NCBI RefSeq assembly: GCF_020687165.1
Contig: NZ_JAJEQC010000003.1
DNA length: 64,000 nucleotides
Reading direction: 5' to 3' (one strand)
Source of the DNA: Hominenteromicrobium mulieris
GTDB taxonomy: Bacteria; Bacillota; Clostridia; Oscillospirales; Acutalibacteraceae
Shown here: piece by piece, positions 1 to 8,302 of the stretch
Layout: every line of letters starts with the position of its first letter
How positions within the stretch are numbered: the stretch's first letter is position 1
Notes under the pieces: generated by a model
Told to the model about the DNA's origin: nothing
The model's input: the letters and a program-made list of their open reading frames with translations, nothing else
Databases searched by the model: none
Position numbers and translations under genes: made by a program

Positions 1-438
1 TTCGCCGTCTTTCTTCATCGCCTTCAGCTTTTCCATAGCGTCGCGGCGGATGGAACGCAGGGCGATTTTTGCTTCTTCTGCCATGTGGCTGACGTCCTTC
101 ACGATATCCTTACGCTTCTCTTCGGTGAGCGGCGGGAAAATGAGGCGGATGGTCTTGCCGTCGGACTGCGGGTTGATGCCGATGTCCGAGGTCTGGATGG
201 CGCGCTCAATGGCGCGGCAGACGGAACCGTCCCACGGCTGAATGGTCAGCACGCGTGCCTCCGCAACGGAAACGGCTGCAAGCTGGTTGACCGGCGTGGG
301 TGCGCCGTAGTAATCGACCATGACCTTATCGAGCACAGCCGGGTTTGCGCGGCCTGCGCGGATGGCGGCGTAGTCGCTTTCGAGTCTCGCGATGGTTTTG
401 CCCATTTTGCTTTCTGCTTTTGCCAATACTTCCTTCAT
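1..438 (-). CDS. frr: Ribosome recycling factor (3' end off window)
   Basis: Ribosome recycling factor acts in the cytoplasm with EF-G to split ribosomes after termination. The 146 codons present run off the left edge; the family is usually about 185 residues, so roughly 40 C-terminal residues are missing. The start reads MKEVLAKAESKMGKTIARLE and the family signature AGRANPAVLDKV follows at about residue 28, with QPWDGSVCRAIERAI near residue 65. The ATG is preceded by AGGAG. It lies 84 bp downstream of pyrH on the same strand, the usual pyrH-frr order of Bacillota, so the two are probably co-transcribed. The identification is secure. Confidence 0.97.
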   Translation of the reverse strand, partial: MKEVLAKAESKMGKTIARLESDYAAIRAGRANPAVLDKVMVDYYGAPTPVNQLAAVSVAEARVLTIQPWDGSVCRAIERAIQTSDIGINPQSDGKTIRLIFPPLTEEKRKDIVKDVSHMAEEAKIALRSIRRDAMEKLKAMKKDGE

Positions 439-522
439 AAGTATATTCTCCTATCTGTTATTTCATTATACGTTTTGTGTGCTCTTTATCAGGGCGCACA
501 AGGCTTCTCCCCTAAAAAAGCT

Positions 523-1233
523 TTAGTCCTTCGTGATGACCGTGCCGACGTTTTCGCCGCAGACGGCGCGGACGATGTTCTCCGGGTCCTCAATGCTGAA
601 CACAAGGAACGGGATGCCGCGGTCGTTGCAGAAGGAAGCGGCCGTCATATCCATGACCTGGAGGTTCTGATTGAGGATTTCCATATACGTGAGATGATCG
701 TACTTCTTTGCATTCGGGTTCTTCTTCGGGTCACTGTCGTAAACGCCGTCAACCATGGTCGCCTTTAAGATGACTTCGGCGTCGATTTCTGCACCGCGCA
801 GCGCTGCGCCGGTATCGGTGGAGAAGTACGGGTTACCCGTGCCGCAGCCGAACACGACAACGCGGCCTTTTTCAAGGTGACGCACCGCACGGTTGCGGAT
901 GTACGGCTCTGCGACCTCCTGCATGGCGATGGCTGTCTGTACGCGCACATCAAGGCCGACCTGCTCGAGGCCGTCCGCCACGCCGAGCGCATTGATGACC
1001 GTAGCCAGCATGCCCATGTGGTCTGCACGGGTACGGTCCATGCTGCCGCTGCTTCTGCCGCGCCAGAAGTTGCCGCCGCCCACAACGATGGCAACCTCGC
1101 AGCCCATATCCACGATCTTCTTGATGGGCTCGCAGATCTTGACAACGGTGTCAAAATCGATGCCGTGACCGATCTTGCCGGAAAGCGATTCGCCGCTGAG
1201 CTTTAAGAGAACTCTTTTGTACTTTAAATTCAT
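523..1233 (-). CDS. pyrH: UMP kinase
   Basis: Uridylate kinase phosphorylates UMP to UDP with ATP in pyrimidine nucleotide synthesis and belongs to the amino-acid kinase fold. The 236-residue length matches the family. Diagnostic stretches are LKLSGESL near the N-terminus (ATP phosphate binding), GGGNFWRG at about residue 52, the ADHMGMLATVINALG helix and FGCGTGNPYFSTDTGAALR at about residue 128. It is encoded upstream of frr on the same strand. A GAGG ribosome site precedes the ATG. No defect is visible and the call is secure. Confidence 0.97.
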   Translation of the reverse strand: MNLKYKRVLLKLSGESLSGKIGHGIDFDTVVKICEPIKKIVDMGCEVAIVVGGGNFWRGRSSGSMDRTRADHMGMLATVINALGVADGLEQVGLDVRVQTAIAMQEVAEPYIRNRAVRHLEKGRVVVFGCGTGNPYFSTDTGAALRGAEIDAEVILKATMVDGVYDSDPKKNPNAKKYDHLTYMEILNQNLQVMDMTAASFCNDRGIPFLVFSIEDPENIVRAVCGENVGTVITKD

Positions 1234-1482
1234 ACGTTCATCCTCGATTCTTTAGTATTCCATATCCTGTGACGCACACTCGCAAATTTTTTCAATTTGC
1301 AAATGCACAGATTTATACTTATACTTATTTTACATGACAGACCCCGATTTGTAAAGCGTATTTCCGAAATGTTCACGGAAATGAAAAATTTTTGCACAAT
1401 GCACGAAATTCAAACGGCGTTCACAGTTTTGTGCTAAAAGTGTCTTATACTAAAAAAATGGCTGAAAGGAGTGAAAAACCAC

Positions 1483-2235
1483 ATGCAGCTTAGAAAAACG
1501 ATTTTAGCTTCCGTGTTTTCTGCGGCGCTTGCGCTCTCTGCGGCCGCCTGCGGCACAGCGGAAAACACACAAAGTGTGTGCAGCGCGGCGGCTTCAGAGC
1601 ACGTAGCGGAAACGCCGACACCTTCCCCCGAAGCGACCGCAACGGCATCGCCTACCGCCGAGCCGACGGTAAAATCCACCGCATCTCCCGCACCGGAAAG
1701 CAACGAGGTAAGCGAAAACGCAGAGATTACTGCGGAGCTTGAAGCGATGGCGCCGCTTTTGGAAGCACACATTCTGGCGCAGATGAACGGCATGGCGTTT
1801 GACGCGAATGATCCCGTTTACTTTTGGCAGACCGCGGCCTTTGCGGTGGACAACTGCGGCATGACGTTTTACAGCGCAGAGACGACCGGCAGCGCGCTGG
1901 TACTCTCTCGCGGGGTGATAGAAGAAATTGTGAGCGGATTATTCGAAAGCGCCGCAAATGAAGACCTGCCGGATATTCCCGACTCGCTTTCGGGTGAGAT
2001 TTCGTACGATGCGGACAGCGACACCTATGCGCGGCCTATAAGCGGCGGCGGCTTTTCCGCGGACATACAAGACTGTGTGAAAAGCGGAGATGTGTACACC
2101 GTGACGGCAGCGCTCATCCGCGACGAGAACGAGGCGGAACCGCAGGCGATCTTCACGGCGGAGCTCGTGCCGAATCCGCGCGAGGACAATACCGTATTTA
2201 TATATAGTATACGCACCGTGAAACAAATTTCATAA
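1483..2235 (+). CDS. Putative lipoprotein of unknown function
   Basis: I do not recognise the family. The 250-residue product begins with a positively charged start, a hydrophobic helix and a lipobox-like SAAAC, so it is probably exported and lipid-anchored at Cys 19. A low-complexity Thr/Pro/Ser/Ala linker (about residues 40-75) follows, typical of a spacer between membrane anchor and an extracellular domain. The rest is a compact acidic domain with no recognised motif. ATG 1483 was chosen because AAAGGAG lies 11 bases upstream; an in-frame GTG at 1471 overlaps that site. The gene stands alone between pyrH, which is divergent, and a terminator-like hairpin. Confidence 0.75.
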   Translation: MQLRKTILASVFSAALALSAAACGTAENTQSVCSAAASEHVAETPTPSPEATATASPTAEPTVKSTASPAPESNEVSENAEITAELEAMAPLLEAHILAQMNGMAFDANDPVYFWQTAAFAVDNCGMTFYSAETTGSALVLSRGVIEEIVSGLFESAANEDLPDIPDSLSGEISYDADSDTYARPISGGGFSADIQDCVKSGDVYTVTAALIRDENEAEPQAIFTAELVPNPREDNTVFIYSIRTVKQIS

Positions 2236-2243
2236 GCAAATTA

Positions 2244-2290
2244 AAAATGTCGCGCAGAATGTGTATTTCTTCTGCGTGACATTTTATTAT
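2244..2290 (+). terminator. Rho-independent terminator after the lipoprotein gene
   Basis: An inverted repeat pairs AAATGTC/CGCAGAA with TTCTGCG/GACATTT around a nine-base loop and is followed by a T-rich run. It lies just after the stop codon at 2235. Confidence 0.75.
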
Positions 2291-2392
2291 CAAACTCTCT
2301 GTGAAACACAACAAAATAGTTCCCTAACACTCCGTTCATTTTTAGTACATGTATATCGATATAGAAATATCAATATGCAAATTTAGCACTTA

Positions 2393-2456
2393 ACAAATCA
2401 AAAATTTTGATATACAATACAGTCGTAAAAAGAAGTTAGGTGGTGCAAACCACCGA
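2393..2456 (+). promoter_or_regulatory. Leader of the alcohol dehydrogenase gene with palindrome and hairpin
   Basis: Two features precede the dehydrogenase. One is a symmetric AT-rich stretch, ATCAAAAATTTTGAT, at about 2397-2411, immediately upstream of a TACAAT that could be a -10 box. The other is a short perfect hairpin, GGTGGT-gcaa-ACCACC, at 2439-2454 in the predicted untranslated leader. The palindrome could be an operator and the hairpin could affect the mRNA; neither assignment is proven, and no canonical Rex box was found. Confidence 0.35.
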
Positions 2457-2498
2457 GCTTTGCGATAAATTGCTTCACATAGAAAGGGCGATAGACTT

Positions 2499-3716
2499 AT
2501 GGCAAGATTTACACTTCCCCGCGATTTGTATCATGGCAAGGGTGCTTTGGAAGAACTGAAGCATTTTGAAGGCAAGAAGGCTGTTGTTTGTGTAGGCGGC
2601 GGCTCCATGAAGCGTTTCGGCTTTTTGGACCGTGCAGTCGGCTATCTGAAGGAAGCCGGCATGGAGGTCGAGCTGATTGAAGGCATTGAGTCTGACCCGT
2701 CTGTTGAGACCGTTATGAAGGGTGCGCAGAAGATGATCGAGTTCCAGCCGGATTGGATCATCGCGATGGGCGGCGGCTCTCCGATCGATGCCGCAAAAGC
2801 TATGTGGATCAAATATGAATACCCGGACGTTACGTTTGAGGATATGTGCAAGGTCTTCGGCCTGCCGAAGCTGCGCCAGAAGGCACACTTCTGCGCCATT
2901 TCCTCTACTTCCGGCACCGCAACGGAAGTGACCGCGTTCTCCATCATCACCGATTATCAGAAGGGCATCAAGTACCCGATCGCCGACTTCGAGATTACCC
3001 CGGATGTCGCCATCGTTGACCCGGACCTTGCCGAGACGATGCCGAAGAAGCTCGTTGCGCACACCGGTATGGATGCTATGACCCATGCGATTGAAGCGTA
3101 TGTTTCCACCGCAAACTGCGATTTCACCGACCCGCTCGCCATCCACGCCATCGAGATGATTATGAAGGACCTTATCCCGTCCTATAACGGCGATATGACC
3201 GCCCGCGACAACATGCACAACGCACAGTGTCTGGCCGGTATGGCGTTCTCCAACGCTCTGCTCGGCATCGTACACTCCATGGCACACAAGACCGGCGCTG
3301 CGTTTGCCGATTACGGCGCACACATCATCCACGGCGCTGCAAACGCTATGTACCTGCCGAAGGTCATCGCGTTCAACGCAAAGGACGAGACCGCAAAGAA
3401 GCGTTACGGCGTCATCGCCGACTACATGCACCTCGGTGGCAACAACGACGACGAGAAGGTACAGCTGCTCATCAAGTACCTGCGCAACATGAACGACGAG
3501 CTGAACATTCCGCACTGCATCAAGCACTACGGCCCGGACAGCTTCCCGACCGAGAACGGCTTTGTGCCGGAGAACGTCTTCCTTGAGAGACTGCCGGAGA
3601 TTGCAAAGAACGCTATCGCCGATGCCTGCACCGGTTCCAACCCGCGTCAGCCCAGTCAGGAAGAGATGGAAAAGCTGCTTAAGTGCTGCTACTACGACAC
3701 GGAAGTTGACTTCTAA
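2499..3716 (+). CDS. Iron-containing alcohol dehydrogenase
   Basis: A group III (iron-dependent) NAD(P)-linked alcohol dehydrogenase, 405 residues, the usual length for the family. It would interconvert an aldehyde and an alcohol, for example at the end of fermentation. The nucleotide-binding MGGGSPIDAAK is at about residue 90 and STSGTATEVTAFSII at about 138. Iron ligands fit the Asp in VDPDLAE and the His residues of GIVHSMAHKTGA and HIIHGAANAMYLP. A ribosome site AGAAAGGG precedes the ATG. Its neighbours are the NfnAB transhydrogenase genes, consistent with a shared role in redox balance. Exact substrate (butanol, ethanol, propanediol) cannot be told. Confidence 0.93.
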   Translation: MARFTLPRDLYHGKGALEELKHFEGKKAVVCVGGGSMKRFGFLDRAVGYLKEAGMEVELIEGIESDPSVETVMKGAQKMIEFQPDWIIAMGGGSPIDAAKAMWIKYEYPDVTFEDMCKVFGLPKLRQKAHFCAISSTSGTATEVTAFSIITDYQKGIKYPIADFEITPDVAIVDPDLAETMPKKLVAHTGMDAMTHAIEAYVSTANCDFTDPLAIHAIEMIMKDLIPSYNGDMTARDNMHNAQCLAGMAFSNALLGIVHSMAHKTGAAFADYGAHIIHGAANAMYLPKVIAFNAKDETAKKRYGVIADYMHLGGNNDDEKVQLLIKYLRNMNDELNIPHCIKHYGPDSFPTENGFVPENVFLERLPEIAKNAIADACTGSNPRQPSQEEMEKLLKCCYYDTEVDF

Positions 3717-3772
3717 GTCTATAAAGACAATCTATAACGCACCCCGGGCATCTGTCCGGTAAAAGGACATTC

Positions 3773-3832
3773 TATCCCTGCCGCCCGGTATTTCTTCGGA
3801 AATCGCCGCACGGCAGGGATTTCCTGTCTTTT
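3773..3832 (+). terminator. Probable terminator after the alcohol dehydrogenase
   Basis: ATCCCTGCCG pairs with CGGCAGGGAT across a long GC-containing loop, followed by a T-rich stretch. It lies between the dehydrogenase stop at 3716 and the nfn promoter. Confidence 0.55.
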
Positions 3833-3836
3833 CCCG

Positions 3837-3865
3837 TTGTAATTTTGATATTTCTCTGTTATAAT
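3837..3865 (+). promoter_or_regulatory. Sigma-A type promoter for nfnAB
   Basis: TTGTAA (3837-3842) and TATAAT (3860-3865) are separated by 17 bases, close to consensus, about 115 bases upstream of the nfnA start. Confidence 0.7.
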
Positions 3866-3979
3866 AGTATCGTTTGCAGGTTTTAAAGGCAAAAATTGCA
3901 AAACCGGCATCCGACACAGACAAAACTTAGGCAGAATCGCACAAACTGCGCACATGCCTGAAGGGAAAGGTTTTGAAGT

Positions 3980-4822
3980 ATGTATAAGATCGTTAAAAAA
4001 CAGCCGCTGAACCCCACGGTGACGCGGATGGAGATCGAGGCGCCGCTCATTGCGAAAAAAGCAAAGCCCGGCCAGTTTATCATTCTGCGCGTAGATGAAA
4101 ACGGCGAGCGTATCCCGCTGACCGTTGCCGGCTATGATCGCGAAAAGGGCACCGTTACAATCATTTTTCAGATTGTCGGCGCAACGACCGAAAAGCTCAA
4201 CCACTTAAACGAAGGGGAATGTCTGCACGACTTCGTAGGCCCGCTCGGCGTACCAACGCATGTAGACGGCCTTAAGAAGGTCTGCGTTATCGGCGGCGGC
4301 GTAGGCTGCGCCATCGCACTGCCCATTGCCGAAGAGCTGCACGCCATGGGCGCGGAAGTCACCTCTATTATCGGCTTCCGCAATCAGGATCTCGTGATTC
4401 TGGAAGACGAATTCAAGGCTTGCTCCGACCACTTCACGCTGATGACGGACGACGGCTCCTACGGCGAAAAGGGCAATGTCACCGCCCCGCTGAAGACGCT
4501 GCTTGAAAACGGCGAGCGTTTTGACGAGGTTATCGCCATCGGCCCGCTGATCATGATGAAGTTTGTCTGCCTCACCACAAAGGAATACGACCAGAAGACC
4601 GTTGTTTCCATGAATCCGATCATGGTAGACGGCACGGGCATGTGCGGCGGCTGCCGCCTGACCGTTGGCGGCAAAACGAAGTTTGCCTGCGTAGACGGCC
4701 CGGACTTTGACGGCCACGAGGTCGATTTTGACGAGGCGATGAGCCGCTCCCGCAGCTACACTTCTTTCGAGCGCCACGCTTATGAGGAAGCCTGCAACCT
4801 GTTCAAGAAGGAGGTTGAGTGA
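3980..4822 (+). CDS. nfnA: NfnA-type FAD/[2Fe-2S] subunit of NADH-dependent ferredoxin:NADP+ oxidoreductase
   Basis: Small subunit of the electron-bifurcating transhydrogenase NfnAB (also annotated as sulfide dehydrogenase subunit or dihydroorotate dehydrogenase-like electron transfer subunit), 280 residues. It binds FAD, NAD and a [2Fe-2S] cluster: the NAD-binding turn is VCVIGGGVGCAIALP at about residue 98, and cluster cysteines are in GTGMCGGCRLTV and FACVDGPDF near residues 215-235. The next gene encodes the large subunit and overlaps the stop region through its ribosome site, so the two are translationally linked. The complex would couple NADPH, NADH and ferredoxin pools in fermentation. 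Confidence 0.9.
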   Translation: MYKIVKKQPLNPTVTRMEIEAPLIAKKAKPGQFIILRVDENGERIPLTVAGYDREKGTVTIIFQIVGATTEKLNHLNEGECLHDFVGPLGVPTHVDGLKKVCVIGGGVGCAIALPIAEELHAMGAEVTSIIGFRNQDLVILEDEFKACSDHFTLMTDDGSYGEKGNVTAPLKTLLENGERFDEVIAIGPLIMMKFVCLTTKEYDQKTVVSMNPIMVDGTGMCGGCRLTVGGKTKFACVDGPDFDGHEVDFDEAMSRSRSYTSFERHAYEEACNLFKKEVE

Positions 4823-4824
4823 TC

Positions 4825-6240
4825 ATGCCTAACATGAGAATGACAAAGAACCCCATGCCCTCGCAGGACCCGAACGTTCGCAACAAGAACTTTAAAGAGG
4901 TCACACTGGGCTATACCGAAGAAATGGCGCTGGACGAAGCACAGCGCTGCCTGAATTGTAAGAACATGCCGTGCGTTTCCGGCTGCCCGGTCAATATTCA
5001 TATTCCGGAATTCATCAAAAAGATCGCCGAGCACGACTTTGAGGGCGCGTATCAGGTTATTGCGCAGTCCTCTTCCCTGCCGGCTGTCTGCGGCCGTGTC
5101 TGCCCGCAGGAGACGCAGTGCGAAGGCAAGTGCGTGCGCGGCATTAAGGGCGAACCGGTCGGCATCGGCCGTCTGGAGCGTTTTGTTGCCGACTGGCACA
5201 ACGCACACGCTACCGTTGCCACCATCGCCGCGCCGAAGAACGGCCACAAGGTTGCCATTATCGGTTCCGGCCCTGCGGGTCTTACCTGCGCGGGCGACCT
5301 CGCAAAGCTGGGCTACGACGTGACGATTTACGAAGCGCTGCACCTTGCAGGCGGCGTGCTCGTGTACGGCATCCCGGAGTTCCGTCTGCCGAAGTCCATC
5401 GTGCAGAAGGAAGTCGATAACCTCAAGGCGCTCGGCGTCAAGGTGGAGACCAATATGGTTATCGGTCGTATCTTGACGATTGAAGAGCTGAAGGACGAGT
5501 ACGGCTACGAGGCCGTGTTTGTCGGCACAGGTGCAGGTCTTCCCCGCTTTATGAACATCCCGGGCGAGAACCTGAAGGGTGTGTACTCCGCAAACGAATT
5601 TCTCACCCGCAGCAACCTGATGAAGGCTTACCGCGATGATTCCACTACGCCGATCCAGCACGCGAAAAACGTGGCAGTCGTCGGCGGCGGTAACGTGGCC
5701 ATGGACGCCGCGAGAACCGCAAAGCGTCTCGGCGCGGAGAACGTGTACATCATCTACCGCCGCGGCATGGCAGAACTGCCGGCACGTAAGGAGGAAGTGG
5801 AGCACGCAGAGGAAGAGGGCATCATCTTCCATACGCTGACGAACCCGGTAGAGATTTTGCCGACGGACGTCACCGACCCGCGTGACCCGAACTACGGCTG
5901 GGTCGCCGGTATTCGCTGCGTAAAAATGGAGCTTGGCGAGCCGGACGCTTCCGGCAGACGCAGCCCGATCGTCATTGAGGGCAGCGAATTCGATATTCCG
6001 ATGGATTGCGTTATCATGTCTCTCGGTACTTCCCCGAACCCGCTGCTGAAAGCCACCACGCCAGGTCTTGAGACCCAGAAGCGCGGCCAGATCATCGCGG
6101 ACGAACACGGCCTCACCTCCATCGAGGGTGTGTACGCAGGCGGCGACGCCGTAACGGGCGCCGCAACGGTTATCCTCGCCATGGGCGCAGGCAAGACCGC
6201 CGCAGCTGCAATCGACAAGTACATTCAGGAAAAGAAGTAA
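4825..6240 (+). CDS. nfnB: NfnB-type flavoprotein with two [4Fe-4S] clusters (glutamate synthase small-chain homologue)
   Basis: Large subunit of NfnAB, 471 residues, homologous to the small chain of glutamate synthase and often annotated gltA. N-terminal cysteines RCLNCKNMPCVSGCPV and CGRVCPQETQCEGKCVRG hold the iron-sulfur clusters. The FAD-binding IGSGPAGLTCAGDLA is at about residue 145 and the NADPH-binding VVGGGNVAMDAARTA at about 285. ATG 4825 was preferred over GTG 4819 because AAGGAGG (4808-4814) is ten bases from the ATG and only four from the GTG. No glutamate synthase large subunit is nearby, and the NfnA partner upstream supports the transhydrogenase role. Confidence 0.9.
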   Translation: MPNMRMTKNPMPSQDPNVRNKNFKEVTLGYTEEMALDEAQRCLNCKNMPCVSGCPVNIHIPEFIKKIAEHDFEGAYQVIAQSSSLPAVCGRVCPQETQCEGKCVRGIKGEPVGIGRLERFVADWHNAHATVATIAAPKNGHKVAIIGSGPAGLTCAGDLAKLGYDVTIYEALHLAGGVLVYGIPEFRLPKSIVQKEVDNLKALGVKVETNMVIGRILTIEELKDEYGYEAVFVGTGAGLPRFMNIPGENLKGVYSANEFLTRSNLMKAYRDDSTTPIQHAKNVAVVGGGNVAMDAARTAKRLGAENVYIIYRRGMAELPARKEEVEHAEEEGIIFHTLTNPVEILPTDVTDPRDPNYGWVAGIRCVKMELGEPDASGRRSPIVIEGSEFDIPMDCVIMSLGTSPNPLLKATTPGLETQKRGQIIADEHGLTSIEGVYAGGDAVTGAATVILAMGAGKTAAAAIDKYIQEKK

Positions 6241-6268
6241 GTCAGCTTTTCCCCTAACCTAAAAATGA

Positions 6269-6306
6269 ACGGCACCGGTGACAGATTTCATCGGTGCCGT
6301 TTTGCT
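6269..6306 (+). terminator. Rho-independent terminator after nfnB
   Basis: ACGGCACCG pairs perfectly with CGGTGCCGT over a 14-base loop and is followed by TTTT. It ends the nfnAB transcript. Confidence 0.85.
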
Positions 6307-6319
6307 GTGCTTGGCGGGT

Positions 6320-6475
6320 TTAATTTTCAAATGCGTTCTTCACCCACTGCGTCGTGTAGACGTCTGCCGGGCGGTCTTTCCGCACGTCGGAACCGACCTG
6401 CACGCCCATCAAAATGCGCGGCTCACGCTCGGCAAATGCCATAAAACGCGCCAAAATTTCATCGTATCTGCCCAT
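6320..6475 (-). pseudogene. 51-codon nucleotidyltransferase-like remnant
   Basis: A short reverse-strand reading frame starting MGRYDEILARFMAFAEREPR has an AAAGGAG site eight bases from its ATG and a near-perfect promoter upstream. Residues 20-40 (VGSDVRKDRPAD) resemble the N-terminal GSxxxKDRPAD segment of AadE-like (aminoglycoside 6-adenylyltransferase family) proteins, which are about 280 residues. Where the catalytic DxD should follow, the frame instead runs TTQWVKNAFEN and stops. I read it as an internally deleted gene whose start signals survive. A genuine small protein cannot be excluded. It is convergent with the nfnAB terminator. Confidence 0.55.
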
Positions 6476-6517
6476 TTTCACAGCTCCTTTTTTCAATCCT
6501 TTTAGAAAAACAAGCAG

Positions 6518-6546
6518 AGTATACCACGCTTTTCAGAGAAACGCAA
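6518..6546 (-). promoter_or_regulatory. Promoter of the 51-codon remnant
   Basis: Read on the reverse strand, TTGCGT (6541-6546) and TATACT (6518-6523) are separated by exactly 17 bases, 43 bases from the ATG. Confidence 0.65.
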
Positions 6547-6574
6547 CGCCCTTTTGTATACTGCCGAAAGCATC

Positions 6575-6603
6575 TTGAATTTTCACGGTTTTGGCAGTAT
6601 AAT
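6575..6603 (+). promoter_or_regulatory. Promoter of the SGNH hydrolase operon, inside an inverted repeat
   Basis: TTGAAT (6575-6580) and TATAAT (6598-6603) are 17 bases apart. The -10 box overlaps GGCAGTATA, which is repeated in inverted form as TATACTGCC about 35 bases upstream. Such a pair could bind a regulator that controls both divergent promoters. Confidence 0.65.
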
Positions 6604-6639
6604 TCTATTGGCAAATCTACCCGAAAAGAGGTTTTCAGA

Positions 6640-7236
6640 ATGAAAAAAGTGCTTTTGCTCGGCGATTCCATTCGCATGGGCTATGACGATTATGTAAAAG
6701 AAGAGTTAGACGGCAAGTGTGAGGTCGTTTACGACGCCGAGGACAACGGCCGCTTCGCTGCGTACACGCTGTGGCAGGCGAACCAGATGTTCAAGCATCA
6801 CGGTCATTTTGACGTGGTACACTGGAACAACGGCTACTGGGATATGAACATTGAGGCTCCGATGACGGAGGCCATGCACCCCGTTGAGGAATATGTGCAC
6901 TTCTTAAAGCGCATCATCAAGCTGTGCAGAGAAAACGGCGCGAAGATCATCTTCGCGACCACCACGCCGATTTTGGAGCCCGGCATGGCGGCAGATAACA
7001 CCGGCACGCAGGCGGACAGCATCAACTACAATAACGAGTGGGTGGAGCTGTATAACAACGCCGCCAAAAAGCTGATGGCAGAGGAAAACATCCCGGTGAA
7101 CGACCTTTACGCGCTGTGCAAGGAAGGCGAGCACTATTATAAGTGCCCGGATATGCTGCACCTGACCGAGGAAGGCTACCGCAAGTGCGCAAAGCAGGCG
7201 GCCGACATGATCTTGAAGGAGCTCGGTGAAGCATGA
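6640..7236 (+). CDS. SGNH/GDSL-family hydrolase
   Basis: A 198-residue cytoplasmic esterase-like protein of the SGNH fold. Block I reads VLLLGDSIRMGY near the N-terminus with the nucleophile Ser in GDS; the asparagine block is in HWNNGYWD; block V with the catalytic Asp/His pair is DMLHLTEEGY near residue 180. There is no signal peptide. The ATG has GAGG upstream and the stop overlaps the start of the YbaK gene by four bases, so the two form an operon. Families like this deacetylate sugars or hydrolyse lipids; the substrate is unknown here. Confidence 0.85.
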   Translation: MKKVLLLGDSIRMGYDDYVKEELDGKCEVVYDAEDNGRFAAYTLWQANQMFKHHGHFDVVHWNNGYWDMNIEAPMTEAMHPVEEYVHFLKRIIKLCRENGAKIIFATTTPILEPGMAADNTGTQADSINYNNEWVELYNNAAKKLMAEENIPVNDLYALCKEGEHYYKCPDMLHLTEEGYRKCAKQAADMILKELGEA

Positions 7237-7715
7237 GCTCCGGCGTAAAAAAGACGAACGCCATGCGCATGCTGGACGGCGCGAAGATTCCCTATGAGGT
7301 GCGCACATATGAATTTGAGGAGACCGATCTCGCGGGCGTACACGCGGCAGACGCCGTGGGCATGCCGTATGAGACGGTGTTCAAAACGCTCGTTGCACGC
7401 GGCGATAAGACCGGGTTTGTCGTGTTTTGCATCCCCGTAGCGGAGGAATTAGACCTCAAAAAAGCTGCCCGAGCCAGCAAAAATAAATCCGTAGAGCTTC
7501 TGCACGTGAAAGACTTGCTGCCGACGACCGGCTATATCCGCGGCGGCTGTTCGCCTGTTGGCATGAAGAAGGAGTTCCCGACGTATATCGACGAGACCGC
7601 CATGCTGTTTGATGCAATCGCCGTCAGCGGCGGTATGCGCGGCGTGCAGCTCATCGTAAACCCGGATCAGCTTTTGGGCTTCGTCAAAGGCGAGTATGTC
7701 GATTTGACGGCGTAA
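7233..7715 (+). CDS. ybaK: Cys-tRNA(Pro)/Cys-tRNA(Cys) deacylase, YbaK/EbsC family
   Basis: Trans-acting editing enzyme that removes cysteine wrongly attached to tRNA-Pro, 160 residues, standard length. Family landmarks are the N-terminal TNAMRMLDGAKIPYEV, the VFKTLVARGDKTGFVVFCIPV strand pair with its conserved lysine, KKAARASKNKSVELL near residue 75, and GYIRGGCSPVGMKK near residue 95, which lines the substrate pocket. Its ATG overlaps the stop of the SGNH hydrolase gene (ATGA), indicating translational coupling. No defect is visible. Confidence 0.93.
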   Translation: MSSGVKKTNAMRMLDGAKIPYEVRTYEFEETDLAGVHAADAVGMPYETVFKTLVARGDKTGFVVFCIPVAEELDLKKAARASKNKSVELLHVKDLLPTTGYIRGGCSPVGMKKEFPTYIDETAMLFDAIAVSGGMRGVQLIVNPDQLLGFVKGEYVDLTA

Positions 7716-7769
7716 CACAGAGCGAACTGTAGCGGCGATAAAAACCTTTTGATCCAACTTTTCTCAAAA

Positions 7770-7830
7770 AAATTCACGCTCCCCTGCTTACTTCTTTAAA
7801 GTATCTGCAGCGGGAGCGTGTTTTATATCT
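7770..7830. terminator. Terminator between convergent ybaK and tagD
   Basis: CACGCTCCC (7775-7783) pairs with GGGAGCGTG (7812-7820) with further pairing inside, flanked by A-rich sequence on the left and TTTTAT on the right. It can serve both strands. Confidence 0.75.
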
Positions 7831-7867
7831 GCTATTTTTATAAATAACTTTTTGCGAAAGCGTATAA

Positions 7868-8299
7868 TCAGTGGTTCATGAGCGCTTCGGCATTTTCGTT
7901 TTCGTTTACAAGGCCGAGGTCGTGCTTGATCTTCGTGGTGGAGATGCCCGGCGTGCGCGGCAGGAAGACAAGCTCGCAGTAATCCTTGAGGTAATCAAAG
8001 CGATCGCTGTTTTCCCAGTCACTACCCATAACGACGACGTCCACATGGTAGTCCTTCACGTCGCTGATCTTCTGATCCCAGCTTTCCTCCGGAATGACGA
8101 GGTCAACGTAGCGAATGGCTTCGAGCATCATTTTGCGCGTTTCATAATCGTGAAACGCTTTTTTGCCCTTGCCGGCGTTGAACTCATCCGTGGAAAGCGC
8201 CACGATAAGATAATCGCCCAGTGCCTTTGCGCGCTTTAAAAGGTTGATGTGGCCGTAATGCAGCAGGTCAAACGTTCCGTAGGTCAATACTCGTTTCAT
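7868..8299 (-). CDS. tagD: Glycerol-3-phosphate cytidylyltransferase
   Basis: Makes CDP-glycerol from CTP and sn-glycerol 3-phosphate, the activated unit for poly(glycerol phosphate) teichoic acids. The 143-residue length fits. It begins KRVLTYGTFDLLHYGHINLL with the nucleotidyltransferase HxGH motif (HYGH), and the ISTTKI segment near residue 115 is the second nucleotide-binding signature. The start is only three bases past the stop of the TagF-like gene, so it is the last gene of a reverse-strand wall-polymer operon and supplies the donor for both upstream transferases. Confidence 0.95.
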   Translation of the reverse strand: MKRVLTYGTFDLLHYGHINLLKRAKALGDYLIVALSTDEFNAGKGKKAFHDYETRKMMLEAIRYVDLVIPEESWDQKISDVKDYHVDVVVMGSDWENSDRFDYLKDYCELVFLPRTPGISTTKIKHDLGLVNENENAEALMNH

Positions 8300-8302
8300 G
8301 TT

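Noticed and set aside
1288..1312. Inverted repeat upstream of pyrH as a riboswitch
   Set aside because: Only a short AT-rich GCAAATT/AATTTGC repeat is present, with none of the conserved parts of a known riboswitch.
2475..3527. Long reverse-strand frame opposite the alcohol dehydrogenase
   Set aside because: It is the codon mirror of a strongly coding GC-rich gene, has no ribosome site and gives a composition unlike real proteins.
4780..6108. 442-codon reverse-strand frame opposite nfnB
   Set aside because: It mirrors a clear flavoprotein gene; its His/Ala/Asp-rich product has no domain and no start signal.
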